From: Sphingomonadaceae bacterium
GTDB taxonomy: Bacteria; Pseudomonadota; Alphaproteobacteria; Sphingomonadales; Sphingomonadaceae
DNA: 7,597 nt
NCBI GenBank assembly: GCA_013821585.1
Contig: JACDGO010000091.1
Location: 1 to 7,597, forward strand
Direction of reading: 5' to 3'
A program made the position numbers and the translations under genes. Shown piece after piece: positions 1-7,005 of this stretch; position 1 is the first letter of the stretch, and every line of letters starts with the position of its first letter. The notes beneath the pieces were generated by a model, which saw nothing but the letters and a program-made list of their open reading frames with translations, was not told where the DNA came from and searched no databases.

Positions 1-898
<898 letters not shown>

Positions 899-921
899 GA
901 CGTGAAACTCCGATGTCGGGG

Positions 922-940
922 GCGGGCCAACGCGGCCCGC
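922..940 (-). other. Perfect 7-bp hairpin in the rpsG-fusA spacer
   Basis: GCGGGCC at 922-928 pairs fully with GGCCCGC at 934-940 around a five-base loop. In the transcript it sits 18 bases after the rpsG stop and ends 10 bases before the fusA GGAG site. No U-run follows, so it is not a standard intrinsic terminator. It could be a processing or stability element or could tune fusA initiation; that role is inference. The structure itself is plain in the sequence. Confidence 0.55.
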
Positions 941-958
941 TACCTCTCTATATAATTG

Positions 959-1429
959 CTACCAGCGGTAATGCGAGAACGCCCGGTTGGCCTCGGCCAT
1001 ACGGTGCGTGTCCTCGCGCTTCTTCACCGCGTTGCCGCGGTTGTTCGCGGCGTCCATCAGCTCGCCCGAAAGCCGCGCGGCCATCGTATGCTCGCTGCGC
1101 GCGCGGGCCGCCGTGATCAGCCAGCGGATCGCCAGCGCCTGCGAACGCTCGGTGCGCACCTCGACCGGCACCTGATAGGTCGCGCCGCCGACGCGGCGGC
1201 TGCGGACCTCTATGCCCGGCTTCACATTGTTGAGCGCGTCGTGGAACACGCCGAGCGGCTCGCGCTTCGCGCGCTGCTCGACTGTCTCGAGCGCGCCATA
1301 GACGATGCCCTCGGCGACGGCCTTCTTGCCGTCGAGCATCACCGAATTCATGAACTTGGTCAGCACCTCATCCCCGAAACGGGGATCGGGCAGGATTTCC
1401 CGCTTTTCGGGACGACGACGACGAGCCAT
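959..1429 (-). CDS. rpsG: 30S ribosomal protein S7
   Basis: S7 is a primary 16S rRNA binding protein that starts assembly of the 30S head and lines the E-site mRNA exit. The 156-residue product has the usual bacterial length. It opens with the basic [20 protein letters not shown] and keeps family wording such as NSVMLDGKK at 27-35, [11 protein letters not shown] near 81-91, and a C-terminal KKRED...[16 protein letters not shown] at 1429 is preceded by AAGGA at 1437-1441 with 7-base spacing. It lies 49 bases after rpsL and 60 before fusA. In E. coli S7 represses its own operon by binding the rpsL-rpsG spacer; whether that happens here cannot be read from the sequence, because this spacer is only 49 bases. 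Confidence 0.98.
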   Translation of the reverse strand: MARRRRPEKREILPDPRFGDEVLTKFMNSVMLDGKKAVAEGIVYGALETVEQRAKREPLGVFHDALNNVKPGIEVRSRRVGGATYQVPVEVRTERSQALAIRWLITAARARSEHTMAARLSGELMDAANNRGNAVKKREDTHRMAEANRAFSHYRW

Positions 1430-1478
1430 TGGAAATTCCTTCTAAACTTCAGCCTGGGTGCCGGACAAAGCCGACGGC

Positions 1479-1850
1479 TTACTTCGGACGCTTGGCGCCG
1501 TATTTGGAACGCGACTGGCGGCGGTCTTTCACACCCTGGGTATCGAGGACGCCCCGGAGAACGTGGTAGCGCACGCCGGGAAGGTCGCGGACGCGGCCTC
1601 CGCGGATCAGCACGACCGAATGCTCCTGGAGGTTGTGCCCCTCTCCCGGGATGTAGCTGATGACCTCGCGCTGATTGGTCAGGCGGATCTTCGCCACCTT
1701 TCTCAGCGCGGAGTTCGGCTTTTTCGGCGTCGTCGTGTAGACGCGGGTGCAGACGCCGCGCTTCTGCGGGTTCTGCTCCATCGCGGGAACCTTCGACTTG
1801 GCCTTCTGCGGTTCGCGACCCTTGCGGATCAGCTGGTTGATCGTCGGCAT
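1479..1850 (-). CDS. rpsL: 30S ribosomal protein S12 with Arg at position 88
   Basis: S12 sits at the decoding centre of the 30S subunit and controls tRNA selection accuracy; it is the classic streptomycin-resistance protein. The 123-residue product matches the family end to end: [19 protein letters not shown] at 29-47, [11 protein letters not shown] at 69-79, and the C-terminal [11 protein letters not shown]. Lys43, the other main resistance site, is unchanged. Position 88, Lys in E. coli, is Arg here (codon CGC, minus strand 1589-1587, in [10 protein letters not shown]). Asp89, the residue methylthiolated by RimO in E. coli, is kept. ATG at 1850 has AAGG at 1857-1860 with 6-base spacing. 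It is the first gene of the str operon, with a 182-base noncoding leader and upstream region before it. Confidence 0.98.
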   Translation of the reverse strand: MPTINQLIRKGREPQKAKSKVPAMEQNPQKRGVCTRVYTTTPKKPNSALRKVAKIRLTNQREVISYIPGEGHNLQEHSVVLIRGGRVRDLPGVRYHVLRGVLDTQGVKDRRQSRSKYGAKRPK

Positions 1851-2032
1851 TTGAAGCCTTCACCTTTGTTGGCGGTTACTTTACCGGTGCACGCCGCCCC
1901 TGATGGAAGCACGAAAAGACCCGGCGGCCTTAACGGCCCCCCAGGCCAACACGCATCGGCAATGTTCAAGCACTTTGCGCGAGCGATGCTCGGCGAAGCG
2001 AGCGCGGCCAATAGCGAAGGAATCGGATGGGG
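1851..2032 (-). promoter_or_regulatory. str operon upstream region and leader; promoter expected but not clearly resolved
   Basis: This 182-base stretch separates the six-helix protein gene from rpsL and should carry the str operon promoter. On the minus strand a TTGAAC resembling a -35 box lies at 1969-1964, 113 bases before the rpsL start, but I see no good -10 hexamer 16-18 bases downstream, so the promoter call is weak. A small GGCC-TTAAC-GGCC hairpin sits at 1926-1938, and AAGGTGAAGG next to rpsL contains its ribosome binding site. No stem followed directly by a U-run is present, so no intrinsic terminator for the upstream operon is evident. I see no small gene here; frames that cross it are shadows. 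Confidence 0.4.
1980..2003. other. Two overlapping small hairpins that exclude each other, after the transporter operon
   Basis: GCTCG at 1988-1992 can pair with CGAGC at 1980-1984 (three-base loop) or with CGAGC at 1999-2003 (six-base loop). Both stems are five perfect base pairs and only one can form at a time. The element lies 30-50 bases past the operon's last stop codon and just before the TTGAAC candidate. There is no U-tract, so it may be an RNA-end stabiliser or chance pairing in GC-rich DNA. Confidence 0.25.
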
Positions 2033-2596
2033 TCAAATCCGCGCGAACAATATCGCCACATAGATCGTGAAGCCGACTGCGGCGAACAAGGCGATCAGCA
2101 ACTGCGCACGCGCGCCGCCCACGAGAATCCCCGCCAGCGCGGTGCTCGCGAGCACGCCGTGAAAGGCGAGATTGCCGGGCGAAGGCAAATGCCCGCTGAG
2201 CACCACGTCCTTGGCTATGCTCACACCAAGCAATGCGATCAAAAAACCGAAAAACGCGCGCCGGTGCCGGTCGTGGTGCGTGGCGAGGTCGATCCCGATT
2301 TCGTCGGGAACGTCGGGAAGGACAACCGCCGCCATCATGTAAAGCAGAATCATTTGCGTAAGCAGGACGGTGAATCCGGCAAAGCTCCATTCGGCTTGGT
2401 CGCGAAGGCCGAAGCTTGCCCACCAGCCTTGGACCGCGAAGAACAGCAGTAGGACGCTCCAAATCAGCGGCACGGCGGCGAGCTTCACGCGGTCGCGCGC
2501 CAGGATTAGCGCGCGATAGCCCTGAAGCACTTGCGTGATGGCCAGCCCGACGATGATTGACAGCAACACCGAGAGATAGCTGAACGCGTCGATCAC
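2033..2596 (-). CDS. Unassigned six-helix inner-membrane protein, last gene of the transporter operon
   Basis: I do not recognise a characterised family. With the GTG start at 2596 the product is 187 residues and very hydrophobic, with likely membrane helices near 6-25, 40-60, 72-93, 113-132, 144-161 and 164-185. The N-terminus FSYLSVLLSIIVGLAITQVL puts the first helix right at the start, without a signal peptide. Between helices 3 and 4 is a polar loop with PDVPDE and a His/Asp-rich THHDRHRR stretch at 107-113. I chose GTG because it overlaps the CDF stop as GTGA and has AGGAGG at 2607-2612, ten bases upstream. An ATG at 2647 would add 17 residues lacking hydrophobic or family-like character, all inside the CDF gene. 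Coupling to the CDF gene suggests joint expression; function is unknown. Confidence 0.82.
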   Translation of the reverse strand: MIDAFSYLSVLLSIIVGLAITQVLQGYRALILARDRVKLAAVPLIWSVLLLFFAVQGWWASFGLRDQAEWSFAGFTVLLTQMILLYMMAAVVLPDVPDEIGIDLATHHDRHRRAFFGFLIALLGVSIAKDVVLSGHLPSPGNLAFHGVLASTALAGILVGGARAQLLIALFAAVGFTIYVAILFARI

Positions 2597-3501
2597 AAAC
2601 CCGCATCCTCCTGCGGCCGGATGTAGAGCCGCATCACGGCCGGCCATTTCTCACGGACTTCGGCCTCGATCTCGCATACGATGCGCTCGACATCGCCGGC
2701 GCCGATGCGGTTGTCGAAATCGACACTCATCGCCGCGACGATCTGATCGGGAGCGTTGTGGACCGTGATGACCTCGCCCGTGCGCATCACGCCCGGGCGC
2801 GTCGCGGCGGCGCGCAGCCCTTCGATCAGTTCGGGATCGGCCGCCTCGCCGATCAGCAAACCCTTCGCCTCGCGCGCGAGGAACAGCGCGACGAAGCCGA
2901 GAATCAGGCCGATCACCACCGACGCCCCCCCGTCGAAGACCGGATTGCCGGTCGCCTGGCTGAGCGCAAGGCCGATCGCGGCGACGATGATTCCCGCCAT
3001 CGCCGCACCGTTTTCGAGGAGGACGACGAGCGTGGACGCGTCCTTGCTGCGCCTGAGCGCCTGCCACCAGTTCAAACTCCCCCGCGCCGCGTCGAACGCT
3101 CGGAACGCCGCGACGGTCGATCCGCCCTCGAGCGCGAACGCGATCGCAAGGACGCCATAAGCGATCAGCGGCGCGACCGCAGGTTCGGGATGGAGGACGT
3201 GGAGCACACCTTCGTAGATCGAGACGCCCGCTCCGAGCGCGAACACCAGCAGCGCGACGACGAAGCTCCAGAAATAGAGCTCGCGGCCATAGCCCGAAGG
3301 GTGGCGCGCGTCGGGCGGCTTGGCCGCGCGCTTCTGACCGTAAAGCAGGAGCAGCTGGTTGGTCGAATCGACCAGGCTGTGAACGCCTTCGGTCAGCATC
3401 GCCGACGATCCGGTGATCGCCGCCGCGACGAACTTGGCCGCGGCGATGCCGAGGTTCGCGGCGAGCGCGACGATCAGGACGCGGGTCGATTCGCCCTTCA
3501 A
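2593..3501 (-). CDS. Cation diffusion facilitator (CDF) family metal exporter
   Basis: CDF proteins are inner-membrane dimers that exchange cytoplasmic Zn2+, Fe2+, Mn2+ or similar ions for protons. The 302-residue product has the usual length: membrane segments near 8-28, 35-54, 77-96, 111-129, 157-180 and 186-209, then a cytoplasmic domain from about 215. HxxxD in helix 2 is intact (His41, Asp45), followed by the conserved HPSGYGRELYFWSF at 67-80. Asp190 in NPVFDGGAS is also kept. Helix 5 has LLENGAA (161-167) instead of the second HxxxD, which points to the SLC30A9-like branch rather than FieF. The start is TTG at 3501, supported by GAAGG at 3509-3513 with 7-base spacing; no other in-frame start is near. 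It begins 10 bases after the lipoprotein stop and its TGA overlaps the next gene's GTG. Metal specificity cannot be read from the sequence. Confidence 0.93.
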   Translation of the reverse strand: MKGESTRVLIVALAANLGIAAAKFVAAAITGSSAMLTEGVHSLVDSTNQLLLLYGQKRAAKPPDARHPSGYGRELYFWSFVVALLVFALGAGVSIYEGVLHVLHPEPAVAPLIAYGVLAIAFALEGGSTVAAFRAFDAARGSLNWWQALRRSKDASTLVVLLENGAAMAGIIVAAIGLALSQATGNPVFDGGASVVIGLILGFVALFLAREAKGLLIGEAADPELIEGLRAAATRPGVMRTGEVITVHNAPDQIVAAMSVDFDNRIGAGDVERIVCEIEAEVREKWPAVMRLYIRPQEDAGL

Positions 3502-3508
3502 AGCGCCG

Positions 3509-3513
3509 CCTTC
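3509..3513 (-). promoter_or_regulatory. Ribosome binding site that supports the TTG start of the CDF gene
   Basis: GAAGG on the minus strand lies 7 bases before TTG at 3501, and it overlaps the TGA stop of the lipoprotein gene (3514-3512). This favours TTG as a true start and re-initiation by the same ribosomes. Confidence 0.6.
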
Positions 3514-4093
3514 AACGTCCCACCCAAGCGGCCACGTCCGCGGCGACGGTATTCGCCGCCTGATTCAGCGCCGCGCCCGCGCTCAGCGGATCGATCACGG
3601 TCAGCGGCACGCGCGCCTCGAAGCGTCGCGTCTCGACCTGGTTCGCGCCGCGCGCGAGCACGCCGTCATAGGTCACCACCGCCTCCATCTTTCCCGAATC
3701 CACGCCAAAGGCGAGCAAGCTGCCGGTCAGCCGCGTGCCGGGATCGAAAGTATATTGGCGCAGATCGAGGACGACGCGGTCGGTCTTCGCCGCGATCGTT
3801 TCCGACAACAGGCGCTGAAACTGATGCGACGGGCTGTCGACCCACAGCGCATCCTTGACATAGGCGATCGCCGTCGCGCCGTCATAGACCGGCACGCGGT
3901 TGCCCGAGATCGCCGCGGCGGGACTCGGATAGAGCACCGTCACCGTCTCGCCCGGCCCCGCGGTGCGCGCGGCGCCAGCCGCCACCGGCGTCGCGGCCGA
4001 AAGCGTCAGCAATTGTTTCGGCGGTTTCGCGCCGAAGCTGATGCACCCGGCGAGCGGCAGCGCCATGGCGAGAGCGAAAAGCGGCTTGATCAT
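3512..4093 (-). CDS. ABC-type transport auxiliary lipoprotein (LinN/PqiC-like)
   Basis: This is the lipoprotein partner of an MCE transporter, expected on the periplasmic face of the outer membrane, where PqiC-type proteins pair with MCE tunnels. The 193-residue product starts with a lipoprotein signal: Lys3, a hydrophobic stretch, then the lipobox LAGC with Cys17 as the predicted lipidated residue. The residue after Cys is Ile, not Asp, which is compatible with Lol export. The body fits the ABC_trans_aux (DUF330) pattern: QLLTLS at 27-32, NRVPVYDG at 65-72, then YVKDALWVDSPSHQFQRLL at 78-96. ATG at 4093 overlaps the upstream TGA (TGATG) and sits 6 bases after GGAGG at 4100-4104. A GTG at 4096 would have only 3-base spacing. 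The gene order permease, ATPase, MCE, lipoprotein equals linKLMN of Sphingobium. Confidence 0.9.
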   Translation of the reverse strand: MIKPLFALAMALPLAGCISFGAKPPKQLLTLSAATPVAAGAARTAGPGETVTVLYPSPAAAISGNRVPVYDGATAIAYVKDALWVDSPSHQFQRLLSETIAAKTDRVVLDLRQYTFDPGTRLTGSLLAFGVDSGKMEAVVTYDGVLARGANQVETRRFEARVPLTVIDPLSAGAALNQAANTVAADVAAWVGR

Positions 4094-5034
4094 CACTTGC
4101 CTCCACGTGGCTTGTAGTCGGGCAACTTCGGGCTTCCGATGATGCTACCGGCGCCGCCCTGATCGATCTTGCCGGCAACGGCCGACAGGCTCTCCGCCAT
4201 AGCGCGCAGATCGCGGACGAGCTGGCCGACCTCGGGCAGGGTCTGCTTCGAGAAGGCCTGCACGCCCGGCCGCGCGTCCTTGAGCGTCGCGTCGAGCGTG
4301 TCCATGCTGCGCTGCGCCGACTGAACGGTGTGGCGCAGATCGCCGATCAACGGCTGGAGCTGCCCGTTGGTGTCGTCGGCCAGGTTGCCGATCTTTTGGA
4401 TCGCGTCGCCCGCCTGGCGTATGGCGACGCGTGTGTCGGCGAGCGTCGCCGCGATCTCCGGCCCGCGATCGGCGAGCGCGTCGGAAAGCCGGTTGGTGTT
4501 GGCGAGGATGCCGGCGATCGACGCCTGGTTCTTGTCCGACAGCAATTGCGTCAGCCGCTCGGTCAGGGTTGACAGCCGCTCGAGCAGCTGCGGCGCGGAG
4601 TTGAGGATCGCGCCGAGTCCGCCTTGCTTGGTCGGGATCACGGGCGCGCCGGCCGGTCCCGGATCGGTAATCGGCGGCGCGCCCTTGACCGCGCCGTCGA
4701 GCGCGACCTGCGACACCCCCGTGAATCCGATTCCCGAAATGGTCGCGGTCGTGCCCTGCAGGATCGGCGTCTCGTCCTTGACCTCGATCCGCACGCGAAC
4801 GAATTCGGGATTGTCCTTCCACAGTTCGATCGCCGTGATCTGACCCGACGGCACCCCCGAGAAGGTCACGCTCGACCCCTTCGACAGCCCCTCGACCGAC
4901 TGTTTGAAGAAGATGTCATAGGGCTTGGTCGTCCCGCCCGAGACACCCGCGAGCCAGACGACGAACAGGGCGAGGGCGGCGATCAGGCCGAGCACCACCC
5001 CGCCGACGAGCACATGGTTGGAACGCGTTTCCAT
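4093..5034 (-). CDS. mlaD: MCE-domain periplasmic lipid-binding protein (MlaD/LinM type)
   Basis: MCE proteins form rings or tunnels in the periplasm that carry lipids or other hydrophobic molecules between the membranes for an ABC transporter. The 313-residue product has a short cytoplasmic N-terminus, one membrane anchor at about 8-30, and an MCE domain at about 37-115 with the family pattern VEGLSKGSSVTFSGVPSGQI at 47-66 and GIGFTGVSQVALDG at 101-114. After a Pro-rich linker (119-136) comes a long helical region (about 140-290) with heptad-like Leu spacing, as in MCE proteins that build a helical channel. The C-terminus is polar (PKLPDYKPRGGK). E. coli MlaD is about 180 residues, so this is the long form. 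ATG at 5034 overlaps the ATPase stop as TGATG; the upstream AGAGG (5045-5049) is weak, so coupling probably drives initiation. It is equivalent to LinM by context. Confidence 0.93.
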   Translation of the reverse strand: METRSNHVLVGGVVLGLIAALALFVVWLAGVSGGTTKPYDIFFKQSVEGLSKGSSVTFSGVPSGQITAIELWKDNPEFVRVRIEVKDETPILQGTTATISGIGFTGVSQVALDGAVKGAPPITDPGPAGAPVIPTKQGGLGAILNSAPQLLERLSTLTERLTQLLSDKNQASIAGILANTNRLSDALADRGPEIAATLADTRVAIRQAGDAIQKIGNLADDTNGQLQPLIGDLRHTVQSAQRSMDTLDATLKDARPGVQAFSKQTLPEVGQLVRDLRAMAESLSAVAGKIDQGGAGSIIGSPKLPDYKPRGGK

Positions 5035-5837
5035 CAGGCGGCGGCCTCTGCTTCGTGCCGCTCGAGCGCGGCGGTTGCGGCGCGGCCACGCGGGCCGTTG
5101 AAATATTCCTGGATCCAGGGATGTTCGGTCTTGAGAAGCTCTTCGATCGTGCCGATCGCGATGATCTTCTTGTCGGCGATGACGGCGACGCGGTCGCAGA
5201 TCGCATAGAGCGTGTCGAGGTCGTGCGTGATCAGGAACACCGTCAGCCCCAGCGTGCGCTTGAGGCTCAAGGTCAGCTCGTCGAACGCCGCCGCGCCGAT
5301 CGGGTCGAGCCCCGCGGTTGGCTCGTCGAGGAACAAGAGCTCCGGGTCGAGCGCGAGCGCGCGTGCCAGCCCCGCGCGCTTGCGCATCCCGCCGGACAGT
5401 TCGGCGGGATATTTCGGCCCCGCGCTCGCGTCGAGGCCCGACATCACCACCTTGTAAGAGGCGATCTGGTCGAGGAAATTCTTGTCGAGCTGCGGATAGA
5501 ATTCGCGCAAGGGAACCTGGACATTCTCGGCGACGGTCAATGTCGAAAACAGCGCGCCGCCCTGAAACAGGATTCCCCAGCGCTTGCGGATGTCGAGCGC
5601 CTCGTCCTCGTCGCGTCCGATCATCGGCTCGCCGAACACCTCGATCTCTCCGGCTTCCGGCGTTTGCAAACCGATGATCGAGCGCATCAGCACCGACTTT
5701 CCGGTGCCCGAGCCGCCGACCACGCCGAGGATCTCGCCCGTCCGCACGTCGAGATCGACGCCGTCGTGGACGACCTGATCGCCGAACTTGTTGACGAGGC
5801 CGCGCACGCGGACCGCGATCTTTTCTTCCGCGGCCAT
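5034..5837 (-). CDS. mlaF: ABC transporter ATPase (MlaF/LinL type)
   Basis: This is the cytoplasmic ATPase that powers the MlaE-type permease. The 267-residue product has all ABC motifs: Walker A GGSGTGKS at 41-48, Q-loop Gln92 in LFQGGALF, signature LSGGM at 147-151, Walker B LLFLDEP at 167-173 with Glu172, D-loop GLDP at 176-179 and switch His205. LFQGGALFSTLTVAENV and SGGMRKRAGLARA are typical of the MlaF branch. After about residue 245 there is an Ala/Glu-rich tail (RAATAALERHEAEAAA). ATG at 5837 overlaps the permease stop as TGATG. The same frame stays open upstream to 6770, but those added residues are Arg/Pro-rich and lie over the permease gene, so they are not coding. It corresponds to LinL in the Sphingobium LinKLMN importer. 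Confidence 0.96.
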   Translation of the reverse strand: MAAEEKIAVRVRGLVNKFGDQVVHDGVDLDVRTGEILGVVGGSGTGKSVLMRSIIGLQTPEAGEIEVFGEPMIGRDEDEALDIRKRWGILFQGGALFSTLTVAENVQVPLREFYPQLDKNFLDQIASYKVVMSGLDASAGPKYPAELSGGMRKRAGLARALALDPELLFLDEPTAGLDPIGAAAFDELTLSLKRTLGLTVFLITHDLDTLYAICDRVAVIADKKIIAIGTIEELLKTEHPWIQEYFNGPRGRAATAALERHEAEAAA

Positions 5838-6943
5838 CAGATCCACCCGACCGCGGTGAAGAACACCGCGAAGAAGGCGTCGAGGACGATCACGAGGAAG
5901 ATCGCCTGAACCACCGCCGCTGTCGTCCGCGCGCCGACTTCCTCGGCGTTGCCCTCGACCTGCATGCCCTGGAAGCACCCCGACAGCGCGATGATGAGGC
6001 CGAACACCGGCGCCTTGGTCAACCCGACCCAGAGGTCGGTCATCGGCGTGACCTCGCGCAGGCGCTGGATGAAAGTGATTGGCGGAATGCCGAGGCTGAT
6101 CCAGCAGAACAGCCCGCCGCCGATGATCGCGATGACCATCGCATAGAAGGAGAGCAGTGGCATCATCGCGACGGTCGCGAGGATGCGCGGGAGCACCAGC
6201 GCCTCGATCGGGGAGACGCCGATCGTGCGCATCGCGTCGATCTCCTCGGTCAGCTTCATCGTGCCCAGCTGCGCCGCGAATGCCGAGCCCGAGCGTCCCG
6301 CGACCATGATCGCGGTCATCAGGGTGCCGAGTTCGCGCACGGTGATGCGGCCGATCAGGTTGATCGTGAACACCTCCGCGCCGAACTGGCGGAGCTGGAC
6401 CGCGCCCTGTTGGGCGATGACGACGCCGATCAGGAAGCTCATCAGGCCGATGATGCCGAGCGCGGTGACGCCGACCACCTCGAAGCGTTGCACGACCGCG
6501 TTGAAGCGAAAGCGTTTCGGATGGCGGGCGACGGCGAACGCGGAAAGACACACGCTGCCGAAGAAGCCAAGCAGGCCGACGAACGTCTGGCCCGCCTGAA
6601 CGGCCGCGTCGCCGATCTGGCCGAGCACGCGCGCGAACGCGCCGGTCTTGTCGGGACGCATCTTGACGCTCTGGTCGGCGCCCTCGACCTGCTCGAGCAA
6701 ATGGCCGGCGTCCTTGTTCGCGCCCGAGATCTTCGCGCCGGTCTCGTCGGCGAGCTTGTGGACGACCCATGCGCCGACGGTGTCGAAACGCTCGACCTTC
6801 GAGAGGTCGATCGCGTCGAGCTTGCCGTGCCCGGCAAGGCGCGCGGGCAGGTCGCTGAGCCGCGCGAGCGCGAGGTCTCCCGAAAAAACGAGCGTGCGCT
6901 TGCCATCGCGCTCTTCCTCAATGAAATCGGCGGCTTGGCTCAT
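5837..6943 (-). CDS. mlaE: MlaE/LinK-type ABC permease with fused N-terminal STAS domain
   Basis: This is the inner-membrane permease of an MCE lipid or hydrophobic-compound transporter. The 368-residue product is a fusion. Residues 1 to about 95 look like a STAS domain (MlaB-like), with AIDLSKVERFDTVGA at 44-58 holding the Asp54-Thr55 pair of the STAS phosphoacceptor loop. Residues from about 105 to the end are the MlaE domain, including RELGTLMTAIMVAGRSGSAF at 203-222, EEIDAMRTIGVSP at 233-245 and LPRILA at 251-256, all classic for the family. Hydrophobic segments lie near 152-178, 248-285, 310-326 and 342-365. In E. coli MlaB is a separate protein, so the fusion explains the absence of an mlaB gene. 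ATG at 6943 is the first in-frame ATG and suits the STAS start, but I see no Shine-Dalgarno sequence in the 22 bases before it. It is the first gene of the operon. Confidence 0.95.
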   Translation of the reverse strand: MSQAADFIEEERDGKRTLVFSGDLALARLSDLPARLAGHGKLDAIDLSKVERFDTVGAWVVHKLADETGAKISGANKDAGHLLEQVEGADQSVKMRPDKTGAFARVLGQIGDAAVQAGQTFVGLLGFFGSVCLSAFAVARHPKRFRFNAVVQRFEVVGVTALGIIGLMSFLIGVVIAQQGAVQLRQFGAEVFTINLIGRITVRELGTLMTAIMVAGRSGSAFAAQLGTMKLTEEIDAMRTIGVSPIEALVLPRILATVAMMPLLSFYAMVIAIIGGGLFCWISLGIPPITFIQRLREVTPMTDLWVGLTKAPVFGLIIALSGCFQGMQVEGNAEEVGARTTAAVVQAIFLVIVLDAFFAVFFTAVGWI

Positions 6944-7005
6944 CGCGCGGTGACATGCGGCAAAGCGCGTGGCACGGCAAGCCGCCGAAAGGAGGCGCGC
7001 GCAGG
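6944..7005. promoter_or_regulatory. 62-base divergent intergenic region between mlaE and the HAD gene
   Basis: The two genes diverge from this short GC-rich segment. It holds AAAGGAGG for the HAD gene on the plus strand, and nothing resembling a ribosome binding site for mlaE on the minus strand. I see no convincing -35/-10 pair on either strand, so promoters probably overlap the opposite gene's coding sequence. Confidence 0.45.
6988..6995 (+). promoter_or_regulatory. Strong ribosome binding site that sets the GTG start of the HAD gene
   Basis: AAAGGAGG matches the anti-Shine-Dalgarno sequence almost fully and lies 10 bases before GTG at 7006. The DxDxT motif begins at residue 8 from this start, the normal distance for HAD-IB proteins. 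Confidence 0.75.

Noticed and set aside
1926..1938. GGCC-TTAAC-GGCC stem as an intrinsic terminator
   Set aside because: The stem has only 4 bp and the T4 run in the transcript follows about 8 bases later, so it is not a convincing terminator.
956..2063. Plus-strand open frames of 234 and 201 residues opposite rpsG and rpsL
   Set aside because: Both are antisense to ribosomal protein genes that are conserved along their full length, and neither shows a domain.
2597..2647. Upstream ATG start (2647) for the six-helix protein
   Set aside because: It adds 17 residues inside the CDF gene with no membrane character, while GTG at 2596 has AGGAGG and a GTGA stop-start overlap.
2758..3858. 366-residue plus-strand open frame
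   Set aside because: It is antisense to the CDF and lipoprotein genes, very rich in Arg and charged residues, and typical of shadow frames in GC-rich DNA.
4094..4096. GTG at 4096 as the lipoprotein start
   Set aside because: It would sit only 3 bases after GGAGG; ATG at 4093 has 6-base spacing and a TGATG overlap. The difference is one residue.
5838..6770. Open frame that would extend the ATPase to 578 residues
   Set aside because: The extra N-terminal part is Arg/Pro/Asp-rich without domains and lies over the well-conserved permease gene in another frame; the real ATPase start is the TGATG overlap at 5837.
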